Assembly: GCA_958295875.1 (NCBI GenBank)
Contig: OY282379.1
Location: forward strand, 496,001 to 560,000
Length of the DNA stretch: 64,000 nt
Direction: 5' to 3'
Source: an uncultured Pseudomonadales bacterium
GTDB taxonomy: Bacteria > Pseudomonadota > Gammaproteobacteria > Pseudomonadales > Azotimanducaceae
Notes under the pieces: model-generated
Database searches by the model: none
What the model saw: the letters and a program-made list of their open reading frames with translations, nothing else
Told to the model about the DNA's origin: nothing
Part shown: positions 35,803 through 44,042 of the stretch, one piece after another
Position numbering within the stretch: the stretch's first letter is position 1
How the letters are laid out: the number at the start of each line of letters is the position of its first letter
Position numbers and translations under genes: made by a program

Positions 35803-38046
35803 GTGATCCGGCGCCGCGTGGCCATCCGCTCGACCTCCGCTCGCCGCGCAGCGCTCGCCGGCATCGCCGCGCTGGCGCTTGGGTTGTTGGTTGGCTGCGA
35901 AGCGCCGCCGGAACCTAGCGAGGAGCCGCCTCCGGCCGCCGAAGCCGCCTATGTGGGGGCCGCGACGTGCGGCGCTTGTCACGCTGATGCCTTCCAAGCG
36001 TGGGCGAGTTCCCACCACGCCTTGGCGATGCAGGTGCCCACGGACGCGAACGTGCTGGGAGACTTCGACGACGCCAGTTTCGAGGCCGGCGGCGTCAGCA
36101 CCCGCTTTGCCCGCGACGGCGAAGCGTTCACCGTGGAGACCGATGGCGCGGACGGTGCCTTGCGCACCTTCCCCATCGCCTTCACGTTCGGCGCGAGCCC
36201 GCTGCAGCAATACCTCGTCGAAACGGCGCCGGGACGCCTGCAAGCCTTGAGCATCGCGTGGGACGCCCGGCCAAGCGGGCAGCGCTGGTTCCACCTCTAT
36301 CCAGACGCAGCGGGGCACTTGGCCGACGTGCTGCACTGGACGCAGCCGAGCCACAACTGGAACTCCATGTGTGCGGACTGCCATTCCACCGGCGTGCGCA
36401 AGCAATACGATGCGGCCACCGGCGCCTTCGCCACCACTTACGCCGAGCTGAACGTGGCTTGCGAGGCCTGCCACGGGCCGGGCTCGCTCCATGTCGAGGC
36501 GCCGGCCACACCCTACGGCGGCGCCGCCGCCGAAATCGACACCTGCGCCCCCTGCCACAGCCGCCGCGCGCAGCTTGCCGAGGGTTTTCAGCCCGGCAAG
36601 CCGCTGTTGGATTTCTACCTGCCAGCCGCGGTGACACCGCCGCTCTACCACGCCGATGGCCAGATTCTGGAAGAGGTGTACGTGTACGGCTCGTTCCTGC
36701 AAAGCCGCATGCATCAAGAGGGCGTCACCTGCGCGGACTGTCACGATGCCCACTCCGCGCGCCTGCGATTCGTGGGCAACGCGCTCTGCACGCAGTGCCA
36801 TTCCGAAGCCCCGCCACCGCGCTTTCCGACTCTGGCCGAGCGCGCGAAGCAATATGACGATGCCGCCCATCACTTCCACGCCGCTGCCGAGTGCGTGGAT
36901 TGCCACATGCCAAGCCGCACCTACATGGGCGTGGACGAGCGCCGCGACCACAGCTTCCGCGTGCCGCGGCCAGACCTTTCGACCGCCTACGCCGTGCCCA
37001 ATGCCTGCAATGGCTGCCACCAAGACCGCGACGCGGCATGGGCCGACGCTGCGATTCGCGAGCAGGCCGAACACCACCCCAAACGCGGCGCCGCCGATGT
37101 GCTGGCGCTCGCGACGAGCGGCCACTTCGCCGCCGAAGCGGTGCTCGCGGTCGCGGCCGGCGAGGCGGGCCTACCCGGCATCGTGCGCCGCAGCGCCTTG
37201 CTCGCCCTAGGCATCCATGAGTTCGGACGCTCGGAGGATGCCATCGCGGCCGGCGTGCGGGACGCGGACCCATTGGTGCGCCTCGGCGCCATCGAACATC
37301 TCGAACGCTTGCCGGAAGGGCCCCGCTTCGGCGCCGTGAAGCGCCTCTTGCAAGACCCGCTGAAGGCCGTGCGCGTCGCGGCGGCACCGGCCGCGGCCAC
37401 CTACTTGACGCAAGCTATCGCACCGGCCGAGCGCGCGCTCATCACCACGGCGCTGGATGAGTATCGCGCCACCCTTGCCATCAATGCCGAGCGCGCCGAG
37501 GCGCACACGAACCTAGCGAGCCTGGAAACGGCGCTGAACGACCCAGTGGCTGCCGCCGCGGCCCTCGACCAAGCCCTTGCACTGGCGCCCAACTGGATTC
37601 CCGCGCTGATCAATCTCGCGGACTTGCACCGCGCCGCCGGCCGGGATGCCGAGGCGGGCCCGTTGCTGGCGCGGGCAGCCGCCCTGCAACCGCCGAGCGG
37701 AGACGCGGCCTACGCCTATGGGCTCTGGTTCATCCGCCAAGGTCAAGCCGCCCGCGGCTTGGAGCAGTTGCAGCGCGCGCAAGACCTAGACCCGCAACAC
37801 CTCCGCAACGGCTATGTGCTGGCCCTCGCCCTCAACGCCGCCGGCGATTCAGACAAGGCTATCGCCACGCTCGAAAGCACCCTGCGCCGCTTCGGTGGCC
37901 ACCGGGCGTTGCTCGTGGCCCTCGCCACATTCCACCGCGAGCGCGGCGAGCTGGCGGCAGCACTCACCTACGCCGAGCGCCTGCAGGATGTGTTCGGCGC
38001 AAGCTATGCGGGCTTGGTGACGGAGCTAGAGGCCGCCAATCGTTAG
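35803..38046 (+). CDS. Eight-haem cytochrome c lipoprotein with HEAT- and TPR-like repeats
   Basis: A 747-residue protein from a GTG start. A basic start and hydrophobic helix lead to lipobox LLVGC. There are eight CxxCH haem sites (CGACH, CADCH, CEACH, CAPCH, CADCH, CTQCH, CVDCH, CNGCH) in residues ~55-410, with an HHALAMQ stretch early. Then an alpha-repeat region (residues ~430-560, HEAT-like: RRSALLALGIHEFG, VRLGAIEHLERLP) and TPR-like repeats (~560-740: AEAHTNLASLETALND, GRDAEAGPLLARAAAL). This matches a group of periplasmic multihaem/TPR proteins of unknown electron-transfer role. A 6-codon ATG frame overlaps the start but is probably chance. It stands alone; the 213 bp before it hold no gene. 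Confidence 0.85.
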   Translation: MIRRRVAIRSTSARRAALAGIAALALGLLVGCEAPPEPSEEPPPAAEAAYVGAATCGACHADAFQAWASSHHALAMQVPTDANVLGDFDDASFEAGGVSTRFARDGEAFTVETDGADGALRTFPIAFTFGASPLQQYLVETAPGRLQALSIAWDARPSGQRWFHLYPDAAGHLADVLHWTQPSHNWNSMCADCHSTGVRKQYDAATGAFATTYAELNVACEACHGPGSLHVEAPATPYGGAAAEIDTCAPCHSRRAQLAEGFQPGKPLLDFYLPAAVTPPLYHADGQILEEVYVYGSFLQSRMHQEGVTCADCHDAHSARLRFVGNALCTQCHSEAPPPRFPTLAERAKQYDDAAHHFHAAAECVDCHMPSRTYMGVDERRDHSFRVPRPDLSTAYAVPNACNGCHQDRDAAWADAAIREQAEHHPKRGAADVLALATSGHFAAEAVLAVAAGEAGLPGIVRRSALLALGIHEFGRSEDAIAAGVRDADPLVRLGAIEHLERLPEGPRFGAVKRLLQDPLKAVRVAAAPAAATYLTQAIAPAERALITTALDEYRATLAINAERAEAHTNLASLETALNDPVAAAAALDQALALAPNWIPALINLADLHRAAGRDAEAGPLLARAAALQPPSGDAAYAYGLWFIRQGQAARGLEQLQRAQDLDPQHLRNGYVLALALNAAGDSDKAIATLESTLRRFGGHRALLVALATFHRERGELAAALTYAERLQDVFGASYAGLVTELEAANR

Positions 38047-38213
38047 TTCGCATGGTTCGGCGACCATGCGCTCCTTGGTGTTGCAGCGATGGATTGAACG
38101 GCCGATTCATGTAGTGTGGGGGCTCTGTTGGGGACATGACTCGTGCGCGGTGGTTGTGACGGCGTACCGACCAGACCCTCAGCAGTGGGACGAAACGTGG
38201 CGGCAGAGGCGGG

Positions 38214-38447
38214 ATGATCGCCCGATTGACCAAGCGGCTAGTGCGCGAGGGCGAGTGGGCCGCCGAGGTGCAGGTGCGCCTCATCGAGGATGTGGACAAG
38301 CAGCAAGGTTGGGCACCCTATCTGTCCCTTGAAGACGCCTACAAACTGGACGACGTCCGCGAGGCGCTGCGCGATGGCGACATCGAACTTGCGTCAAGGT
38401 TGGCCGAGAACGTGTACCGTCTAACGCCGGTCGCTACGGTGCCCTAG
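38214..38447 (+). CDS. Small conserved protein, possible antitoxin-like
   Basis: A 77-residue acidic, probably cytosolic protein: MIARLTKRLVREGEWAAEVQ, then WAPYLSLEDAYKLDDVREAL and SRLAENVYRLTPVA. The 'TK-x-L-VREGE...PYLSLEDAYKLDDVREALR' pattern is one I know from small proteins scattered across Proteobacteria and Cyanobacteria, often near toxin-like genes; no toxin is seen here. GAGG lies about 7 bp before the ATG. Flanks 38047-38213 and 38448-38616 hold no gene. Confidence 0.6.
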   Translation: MIARLTKRLVREGEWAAEVQVRLIEDVDKQQGWAPYLSLEDAYKLDDVREALRDGDIELASRLAENVYRLTPVATVP

Positions 38448-38616
38448 CCACGGGGTTCTCCATCCTCGAGTGAGTCGGATTTCGATTCCTAGCCTGTGGC
38501 TGTGTGAGGCGCAGGATCACGAATCACGAAACTGGCTCTCCCCGTCCTCACGAGCTCCGGATGGGTGACAGACGTCCGAGGCACCGTCGCCGTTTCGCCA
38601 AGCGGGGCGCAGCGGC

Positions 38617-38622
38617 TACAAT
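38617..38622 (+). promoter_or_regulatory. -10 box directly before the hydrolase gene (possible leaderless mRNA)
   Basis: TACAAT ends 6 bp before the ATG at 38629, so transcription would begin at or next to the start codon and no Shine-Dalgarno is present. The -35 region (TTCGCC, 17 bp upstream) is weak. Confidence 0.4.
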
Positions 38623-38628
38623 CCCCCC

Positions 38629-39504
38629 ATGCTGAAAGGCGGCCCCACTTCCCACGTTTACTTCTCGCAGCGCCTGCGCCTCCACTACGTCGATTGGGGC
38701 AATGAGGACGCGCCGCCGCTGCTGCTCGTGCATGGCGGGCGCGACCACTGCCGCAATTGGGACTGGGTGGCGCAGGACTTAAGCGCGGACTACCACATCA
38801 TCGCGCCAGACTTACGCGGCCACGGCGATTCGCAGTGGATGGTGGGCGGCGGCTACCACCACATCGACTACGTGTACGACATCGCCCAGCTACTGCATCA
38901 GACGAAGATGACGCCGGCGACGATCATCGGCCACTCGCTGGGCGGCTCTGTCTCCCTCGCGTACGCCGGGCTTTATCCAGAGACCGTGGGCAAGCTCGTC
39001 TCCATCGAGGGCATGGGGCCGCCGCCGAGCATCACGCAAGGGCGCGACACATGGACGGTGGACTCGCGCCTTGAGGATTGGGTGAAGAATCTGCGCCAGC
39101 TCTCTGGGCGGCTGCCGCGCCGCTATGCGACGTTGGAGGAAGCCTTTCAGCGGATGCAAACGGAGAATCCGCACCTCTCTGAGGATCAGGCGCGCCACCT
39201 CACCATCCACGGCAGCAACCAAAACGAGGACGGCACCTATAGCTGGAAGTTCGACAACTACGTGCGAACCTTCCCGCCAATCGGCCTGAGCCCGAAACAG
39301 ACCGTGGCCCTATACGGGCGCATCGACTGCCCGACGCTGTTGATCCACGGCACCGAATCTTGGGCCTCCAACCCCGAGGAAGATGGCCGCGTCAAGCCGT
39401 TCAAGGATGTGCAGGTGGCGGGCATCGAGAACGCCGGCCATTGGGCACACCACGACCAGCTGGACGTGTTCCTGACGATCGTGCGGGATTTCCTCGCTCG
39501 GTGA
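38629..39504 (+). CDS. Alpha/beta-fold hydrolase
   Basis: A 291-residue cytosolic hydrolase. Oxyanion strand LLLVHGGRDHCRNWDWVAQD, nucleophile elbow IIGHSLGGSVSLAY (Ser near residue 103), acid region LLIHGTESWASNPEEDG and catalytic His in IENAGHWAHHDQ near residue 273. The family spans esterases, epoxide hydrolases and C-C hydrolases, and nothing here sets the substrate. Its stop overlaps the GTG of the next gene by 4 bp (GTGA), so the two are translationally coupled. Confidence 0.88.
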   Translation: MLKGGPTSHVYFSQRLRLHYVDWGNEDAPPLLLVHGGRDHCRNWDWVAQDLSADYHIIAPDLRGHGDSQWMVGGGYHHIDYVYDIAQLLHQTKMTPATIIGHSLGGSVSLAYAGLYPETVGKLVSIEGMGPPPSITQGRDTWTVDSRLEDWVKNLRQLSGRLPRRYATLEEAFQRMQTENPHLSEDQARHLTIHGSNQNEDGTYSWKFDNYVRTFPPIGLSPKQTVALYGRIDCPTLLIHGTESWASNPEEDGRVKPFKDVQVAGIENAGHWAHHDQLDVFLTIVRDFLAR

Positions 39505-40601
39505 CGCACGCCGCCGCGGTTCGTGCCCTGCACGACAGCCCGCATCGGGGCGTCTTCTACATCACCGGCGGCGGCGCCTTCCTGCTTGCGGACTTGCTGG
39601 CCGCTCCCGGCGCGTCCGCCACCGTGCTTGATGCCGCGGTGCCGTATTCGCCAGCGGCACTCGGCGCACTCTTGGGCGGTACTCCCGAGCGCGCGTGCTG
39701 TGCGCCGACGGCGCGCGATCTGGCGATGTGCGCCTACATGCGCGCGCGGGCGCTGAACGCCGGCGAGCAAGGCTTCGGCTTCGGGATGACGGCGAGCCTC
39801 GCGACGCTGCGCCCGAAGCGGGGCGAACACCGCGCCCACTTCGCGCTGCAAACCGCTGACGCCACGCACACATGGACGCTGCCCCTTGCCAAGGGCGCAC
39901 GCACGAGAAACGAGGAAGAGCGTTTCGTGGCAGACGCAGCGCTCGATGCCTTGGCAGAGGCGCTGGGCGTTCAGCCAGTTGGTCCGGCGGCCGGTTCGGA
40001 CACGACGTGGACACATGAGGCGGCTCACGCGGACGCGGCGCTGCAGGCCCTCTTGGCCGGCGAGCGCGATGCCGTTGGCGCCGGCCGCCCGCGGGCCATC
40101 TTCCCCGGCGCCTTCAGCCCACTGCACGAAGGCCATCGACGCATCGCCGCCCTCGCCAGCGCCCGCCTCGACACGCCGGTGACCTTCGAGATCTGCATCC
40201 GCAACGTGGACAAGCCACCCCTCAACTTCCACGACATGCTGGCGCGCCGCAAACAGTTCGGCCAACCCGCGCCCTGGTTCACCAATGCCGCCACCTTCGT
40301 CGAAAAGGCGCGGCTGTTCGGGCCGGTGGTGTTCGTGGTTGGCGCGGACACCTTGGCGCGCATCGCCCAAGCGAAGTACTACCCAGCTGGCGGCTTGGAC
40401 AGCGCCATCGCCGAACTCGCCGAATTGGGCTGCCGCTTCCTCGTGTTCGGACGCATGCAGGCCGGGCGCTTCGTCACCTTGGACGATCTCGCCCTCCCCG
40501 CCCCCCTCAAGGCCCTGTGCGACGGCGTGAGCGAAGCCGACTACCGCTGCGACCTATCCTCGACCGCGCTGCGTGCTCGGGGTGACTCACTCGCTCTGTA
40601 G
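39501..40601 (+). CDS. CinA-like/nucleotidyltransferase fusion protein
   Basis: A 366-residue protein from a GTG start inside the hydrolase stop codon. Residues 1-165 look like a CinA-C/PncC domain: GVFYITGGGAFLLADLLAAP, PYSPAALGALLGG and FGMTASLATLRPKRGEHRAH. Residues ~200-366 look like a NadD-type nucleotidyltransferase: IFPGAFSPLHEGHRRIAALA holds the H-x-G-H motif, then FVVGADTLARIAQAKYY and LSSTALR in place of the ISSTxIR motif. Both halves are linked to NAD metabolism (NMN deamidation and NMN/NaMN adenylylation), so this may be a salvage enzyme. The substrate assignment is inference; the fusion itself is seen directly. Confidence 0.75.
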   Translation: MTHAAAVRALHDSPHRGVFYITGGGAFLLADLLAAPGASATVLDAAVPYSPAALGALLGGTPERACCAPTARDLAMCAYMRARALNAGEQGFGFGMTASLATLRPKRGEHRAHFALQTADATHTWTLPLAKGARTRNEEERFVADAALDALAEALGVQPVGPAAGSDTTWTHEAAHADAALQALLAGERDAVGAGRPRAIFPGAFSPLHEGHRRIAALASARLDTPVTFEICIRNVDKPPLNFHDMLARRKQFGQPAPWFTNAATFVEKARLFGPVVFVVGADTLARIAQAKYYPAGGLDSAIAELAELGCRFLVFGRMQAGRFVTLDDLALPAPLKALCDGVSEADYRCDLSSTALRARGDSLAL

Positions 40602-40689
40602 CTTGTCGGCTCAAGAGCAAGGGGCATAGCACTTGTAGCCCGACACTCACAAGCGGCAACCGGAATCGACCCCCAATCTTGCTAGCCGA

Positions 40690-41442
40690 TTAGCCGAACT
40701 GCTCGTCGAAGTGCCTTGGCAAGTCGCTAGCTAGGACGACGTGACGGTTGCAATATTCCCAACAATAGGCGTCAAACTTGCCACAGTGAACACCGTTGGA
40801 CTTTAGCGCCGACGCAAGCTGTCCCACGCTGTCACAGCCATACCACGCGGCAAATGCCCTGATCCATGTATCCGGCTTCAGGAAGTCGCCGCCCAAATTT
40901 CTCAGAATGAAATATATGCTCACTGGGCCGATCTGATAGAGAGAACCCTCTTTGCGCTTGATTTCTTTCAAACTGCAAACGTCAGCATCTGCCAGCTCGC
41001 TCCCATGATTCTTGCCAGCAAAGTAGTGCTCTCGAAATGCAGCCTCGCTCTTGAACTGGGCCAAACGCCATCCGATATCCCATATTCCGTACCATCGTTT
41101 TCTGAAACCGCCGTGCAGGTTTTCCTTCGGGTTCTCCAGCTTCCTCGCCATACACCTGCACCACCCATCGAACTCTCCGTCATCCCAATCACCTAGTTTG
41201 CGCCAACTGAACGAGAAGCCGCAGGCTTCTGCCTTGCCAACCCAGCTTTTGGCAATGTCTACATTTCTATTGGCCACCAATATCGCCCAAGAGGCAGCAT
41301 CAAAGAATGTCTCCCGAGTTAGTTTCTTGCTGGTGCAGGTCTCCTCCAGCTCTGACTTCGTGCTTTCCGATACCTGACATTCAAAGAAAGATAGGACTGC
41401 ATGCAACGATGGCCTTTCTGGCGCTTCTAACATTTTCTTCAT
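40690..41442 (-). CDS. HhH-GPD-like DNA glycosylase candidate
   Basis: A 250-residue protein, start MKKMLEAPERPSLHAVLSFF, 11 bp after the fpg stop. The second half contains LYQIGPVSIYFILRNLGGDF followed by LKPDTWIRAF, which fits a helix-hairpin-helix with 'G-P-x-x-A-x-x-x-L-R-x-L-G-G-D-F' and the catalytic Asp of HhH-GPD glycosylases. The N-terminal part (FFDAASWAILVANRNVDIAK) fits the helical start of such folds. GC is far lower than in the neighbours, suggesting recent transfer. The context with fpg supports base-excision repair. The assignment rests on one motif and could be wrong. Confidence 0.55.
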   Translation of the reverse strand: MKKMLEAPERPSLHAVLSFFECQVSESTKSELEETCTSKKLTRETFFDAASWAILVANRNVDIAKSWVGKAEACGFSFSWRKLGDWDDGEFDGWCRCMARKLENPKENLHGGFRKRWYGIWDIGWRLAQFKSEAAFREHYFAGKNHGSELADADVCSLKEIKRKEGSLYQIGPVSIYFILRNLGGDFLKPDTWIRAFAAWYGCDSVGQLASALKSNGVHCGKFDAYCWEYCNRHVVLASDLPRHFDEQFG

Positions 41443-41453
41443 CCCACACTCAC

Positions 41454-42344
41454 TCACAAGTTCTCCAACTCCTCGATCCGCTTCGGCCATGTTTCCTTCA
41501 AGAGCCTTGAGAGCGAACGGTCGGCGAGGATGCGGCCGCCGGTTTGGCAGCGGGCGCAGTAGTTACTCTCGTTCTCCGCGCGGACGATGCGTTGAATAGG
41601 CGAACCACACACCGGGCACGGCTGGCGGAACTTGCCGTGGGCGGCCATCTCGTCGTGGAAGGCCGTCACCTTGGTGGGGAATCCGGCGCCGGCCTTCTGG
41701 CTCAAGAGCCGCGTCCACTCCGTCAATGTCTTGCGGCAGGCATGGAACAGCCGTTCGATCTCCGCGTCGCTCATGTCCGCTGGTCGCTTGAAGGGCGACA
41801 AGCCGGCGTGCAGGAGGATTTCATCGGAGTAGGCGTTGCCGATGCCGGCGAACACGCGCTGATCGGTGAGCGCCCGCTTCAACGTGTGGCGGACGCCACG
41901 CAGCCGCTCCGCAAACGCCGGCAACTCGATGCGCAACACCTCCAAGCCGCCGGGGTCGAGAGCGGCAAGCGCGGCATCCCCCTCGGCTAGGCGCAATGAA
42001 GCGCGTTTCTTCTTGCTCGCCTCCGTGAGAACGAGCGTGCCGGTGGAAAAGTCGAAGGCGGCGAGGCCAACGCGCTTCGGCACGGCGGCGCCGGTGTCCC
42101 GCCACTGCAAGCGCCCAGCGATCATCAAGTGGATGACGATGAACAATTCGCCTTCGAGTTCGATGACGAGCTGCTTGGCAAGCCGCCGCACCCCTTGAAC
42201 CGCCCGCCCCCGCAACGCGGCCACCGGTGGCGATACCGAGCGCAGCACGAAGGGGCTGCTGATGCGGATGTCTGCAAGGCGGGCGCCGACGATGCGGTCT
42301 TCAAGACGCTCGAGATAGACGCTCAGGTCTGGCAATTCCGGCAT
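41454..42344 (-). CDS. Formamidopyrimidine/endonuclease VIII-type DNA glycosylase
   Basis: A 296-residue protein. The start MPELPDLSVYLERLEDRIVG puts the catalytic Pro2-Glu3 at the N-terminus, which fixes the start. It has a helix-two-turn-helix (DQRVFAGIGNAYSDEILLHA) and a C-terminal zinc finger (CPVCGSPIQRIVRAENES, then YCARCQTGGR). The Lys that inserts at the lesion is in RRLAKQLVIELEG. These features define the Fpg/Nei superfamily, which removes oxidised bases and nicks the strand; 'PELPDL' rather than 'PELPEV' and the overall look leave open Fpg or Nei. The HhH-GPD-like gene follows on the same strand. Confidence 0.9.
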   Translation of the reverse strand: MPELPDLSVYLERLEDRIVGARLADIRISSPFVLRSVSPPVAALRGRAVQGVRRLAKQLVIELEGELFIVIHLMIAGRLQWRDTGAAVPKRVGLAAFDFSTGTLVLTEASKKKRASLRLAEGDAALAALDPGGLEVLRIELPAFAERLRGVRHTLKRALTDQRVFAGIGNAYSDEILLHAGLSPFKRPADMSDAEIERLFHACRKTLTEWTRLLSQKAGAGFPTKVTAFHDEMAAHGKFRQPCPVCGSPIQRIVRAENESNYCARCQTGGRILADRSLSRLLKETWPKRIEELENL

Positions 42345-42414
42345 GGTCCGCTCCCACTGCGCGAGCACCCGGATGCGATGCAGTCAAAAACCCGCACCCT
42401 CGCCACGCCAGCGC

Positions 42415-43782
42415 TCAACCAAAGCGCCGCCGCAGCCGCGCCAGCGCCCGCCAACGTCGCGAGCGAAAGCGCCGCAGCAGCATCACGCTCTTCACAAGAT
42501 AGTCTCCGATGATGGTGGCGTAAATCCAGATCACTGGCAGTTCAAGCAGCGTGAACGCCGCAGCCAGCCCGCAACGCGCGCCGATGAGGCCCACGAACGT
42601 GGCGATGAGCGGCGAGCGCGTGTCTCCGGCGCCACGCAGGCTGCCGCCGATGGCGAACTCGATGGCCAACAGCGGCATCATTGCCGCCATCAACCATGTC
42701 ATCCATACCGTGTAACGCACGGTGACCGGTTCGTCGCCGAGGAAGAACACCGCCATCGGTTCCGCGAACAGGGCGATCACGGCGCCAAAGGCAGACATCG
42801 ACAACATGGCGTAGCGCATCGAGCGCCAGCCGCTCGCAATGGCTGCATCGAAATCGTTCGCGCCGACGTGCTGGCCGACCAATGTCGCGCCGGCGATGGA
42901 GAAGCCGAACCCCGCGACCATGCAGATCATCAAGAGATTCGTGCCGACGCTGTAGGCCGCGAACGCCTCGGTGCCGTAGTAGTTGCCGATGAGCATCATG
43001 AAGGCGAAGAAGCCGAGCTGGAACACGACCATCTCGACGCCGGCGGGGTAGCCGACGTCCAAGAGCCGGCGCAGGCGCTCAGCGCGGAACCAACCGCTGG
43101 CGATGTGCTTCACGATGAGCGCTTGCTTGAGCCACAGGACGACGAGCGCGATGCCACCGAGGGTGAACGAGATGCCGGCGGCGAGCGCGGCGCCGGCGAC
43201 GCCCATGGCCGGCAAGCCCCAAGCGCCGAAGACGAAGCCGTACAGCAGCGGGATGTTCACGATGTTCACGGCCACGCCCACCCACAGCGGCGTCCATGCA
43301 TCCCCGGCCGCGCGCAGCGCCGCGCCTAGGATGAAGTTCATGGCAAAGGCCACGTTGAAGACGGACAGCCAGCGGATGTTGTCCGCAGCGAGTTCCACCG
43401 TCTTCTCGTCCAGCCCGAAGATGGACGCCACCGCGCCCGCGAACAGCACGCCCGGCGCCGTCAACGCGAGGCCAAATGCCATCGCCAGCACCAGGCTCGC
43501 CATCGTCACGCGGCTCGCCTCCTCGTAATCCTCGGCGCCCCACGCCTGTGCGACCAACGCCGTGGTGCCGGCGCTGATGGCGATCATCACGGCCTGCAGC
43601 GCGAAGAAGACGCGCTGCCCTGCCCCCACCGCCGCCACGGCCTCCGCCCCCAGTTCGCCGACGAACTTGGTTTGCACCATCGCCACCACCGCATACAGCA
43701 TGTTGCCGAGGATGGACGGCAACGCGAGTTGCATGACGCTGGGGCGTTCCCCAGGCGGGTTCGACGCCAAGTTCAGTTTCAT
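42415..43782 (-). CDS. MATE-family multidrug exporter
   Basis: A 455-residue inner-membrane antiporter with about 12 helices. The start MKLNLASNPPGERPSVMQLA is set by the hydrophobic onset after it. NorM-like features: ALPSILGNMLYAVVAMVQTK with the TM1 pattern, FVGELGAEAVAAVGAGQRVF, and the two-fold repeat beginning at YPAGVEMVVFQLGFFAFM. It pumps cationic drugs or metabolites using Na+ or H+. It ends with a basic Arg-rich tail (RRFRSRRWRALARLRRR). 70 bp lies between the downstream fpg-type gene's start and its stop. Confidence 0.9.
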   Translation of the reverse strand: MKLNLASNPPGERPSVMQLALPSILGNMLYAVVAMVQTKFVGELGAEAVAAVGAGQRVFFALQAVMIAISAGTTALVAQAWGAEDYEEASRVTMASLVLAMAFGLALTAPGVLFAGAVASIFGLDEKTVELAADNIRWLSVFNVAFAMNFILGAALRAAGDAWTPLWVGVAVNIVNIPLLYGFVFGAWGLPAMGVAGAALAAGISFTLGGIALVVLWLKQALIVKHIASGWFRAERLRRLLDVGYPAGVEMVVFQLGFFAFMMLIGNYYGTEAFAAYSVGTNLLMICMVAGFGFSIAGATLVGQHVGANDFDAAIASGWRSMRYAMLSMSAFGAVIALFAEPMAVFFLGDEPVTVRYTVWMTWLMAAMMPLLAIEFAIGGSLRGAGDTRSPLIATFVGLIGARCGLAAAFTLLELPVIWIYATIIGDYLVKSVMLLRRFRSRRWRALARLRRRFG

Positions 43783-44042
43783 GGCCTTGGGGCGGCCGCA
43801 GCCGGTGGGCTGCCGCGAGGTTGGGCGAAGGGGCAAGGATAGCGGGTACGGGCTTCACACGGGCATAGGAGGGATCGAAGCGATGCGGGAGGCCTCGCTG
43901 CGGCCGCGATGCTCGCGCCACGGCGCAGGATTGGTCGGATGTACAATCCGACGCAACGGCCATCGTTTCGTGCAAACGCGCGGGTGGGACGCAACTCCCG
44001 GCGAGGCTCCACACATCCGGAGTCGCTTAACGAGCACACGAC

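Noticed and set aside
35787..35807. Six-codon ATG frame overlapping the multihaem gene start, as a leader peptide
   Set aside because: Too short, without codon pattern or hairpin to suggest attenuation.
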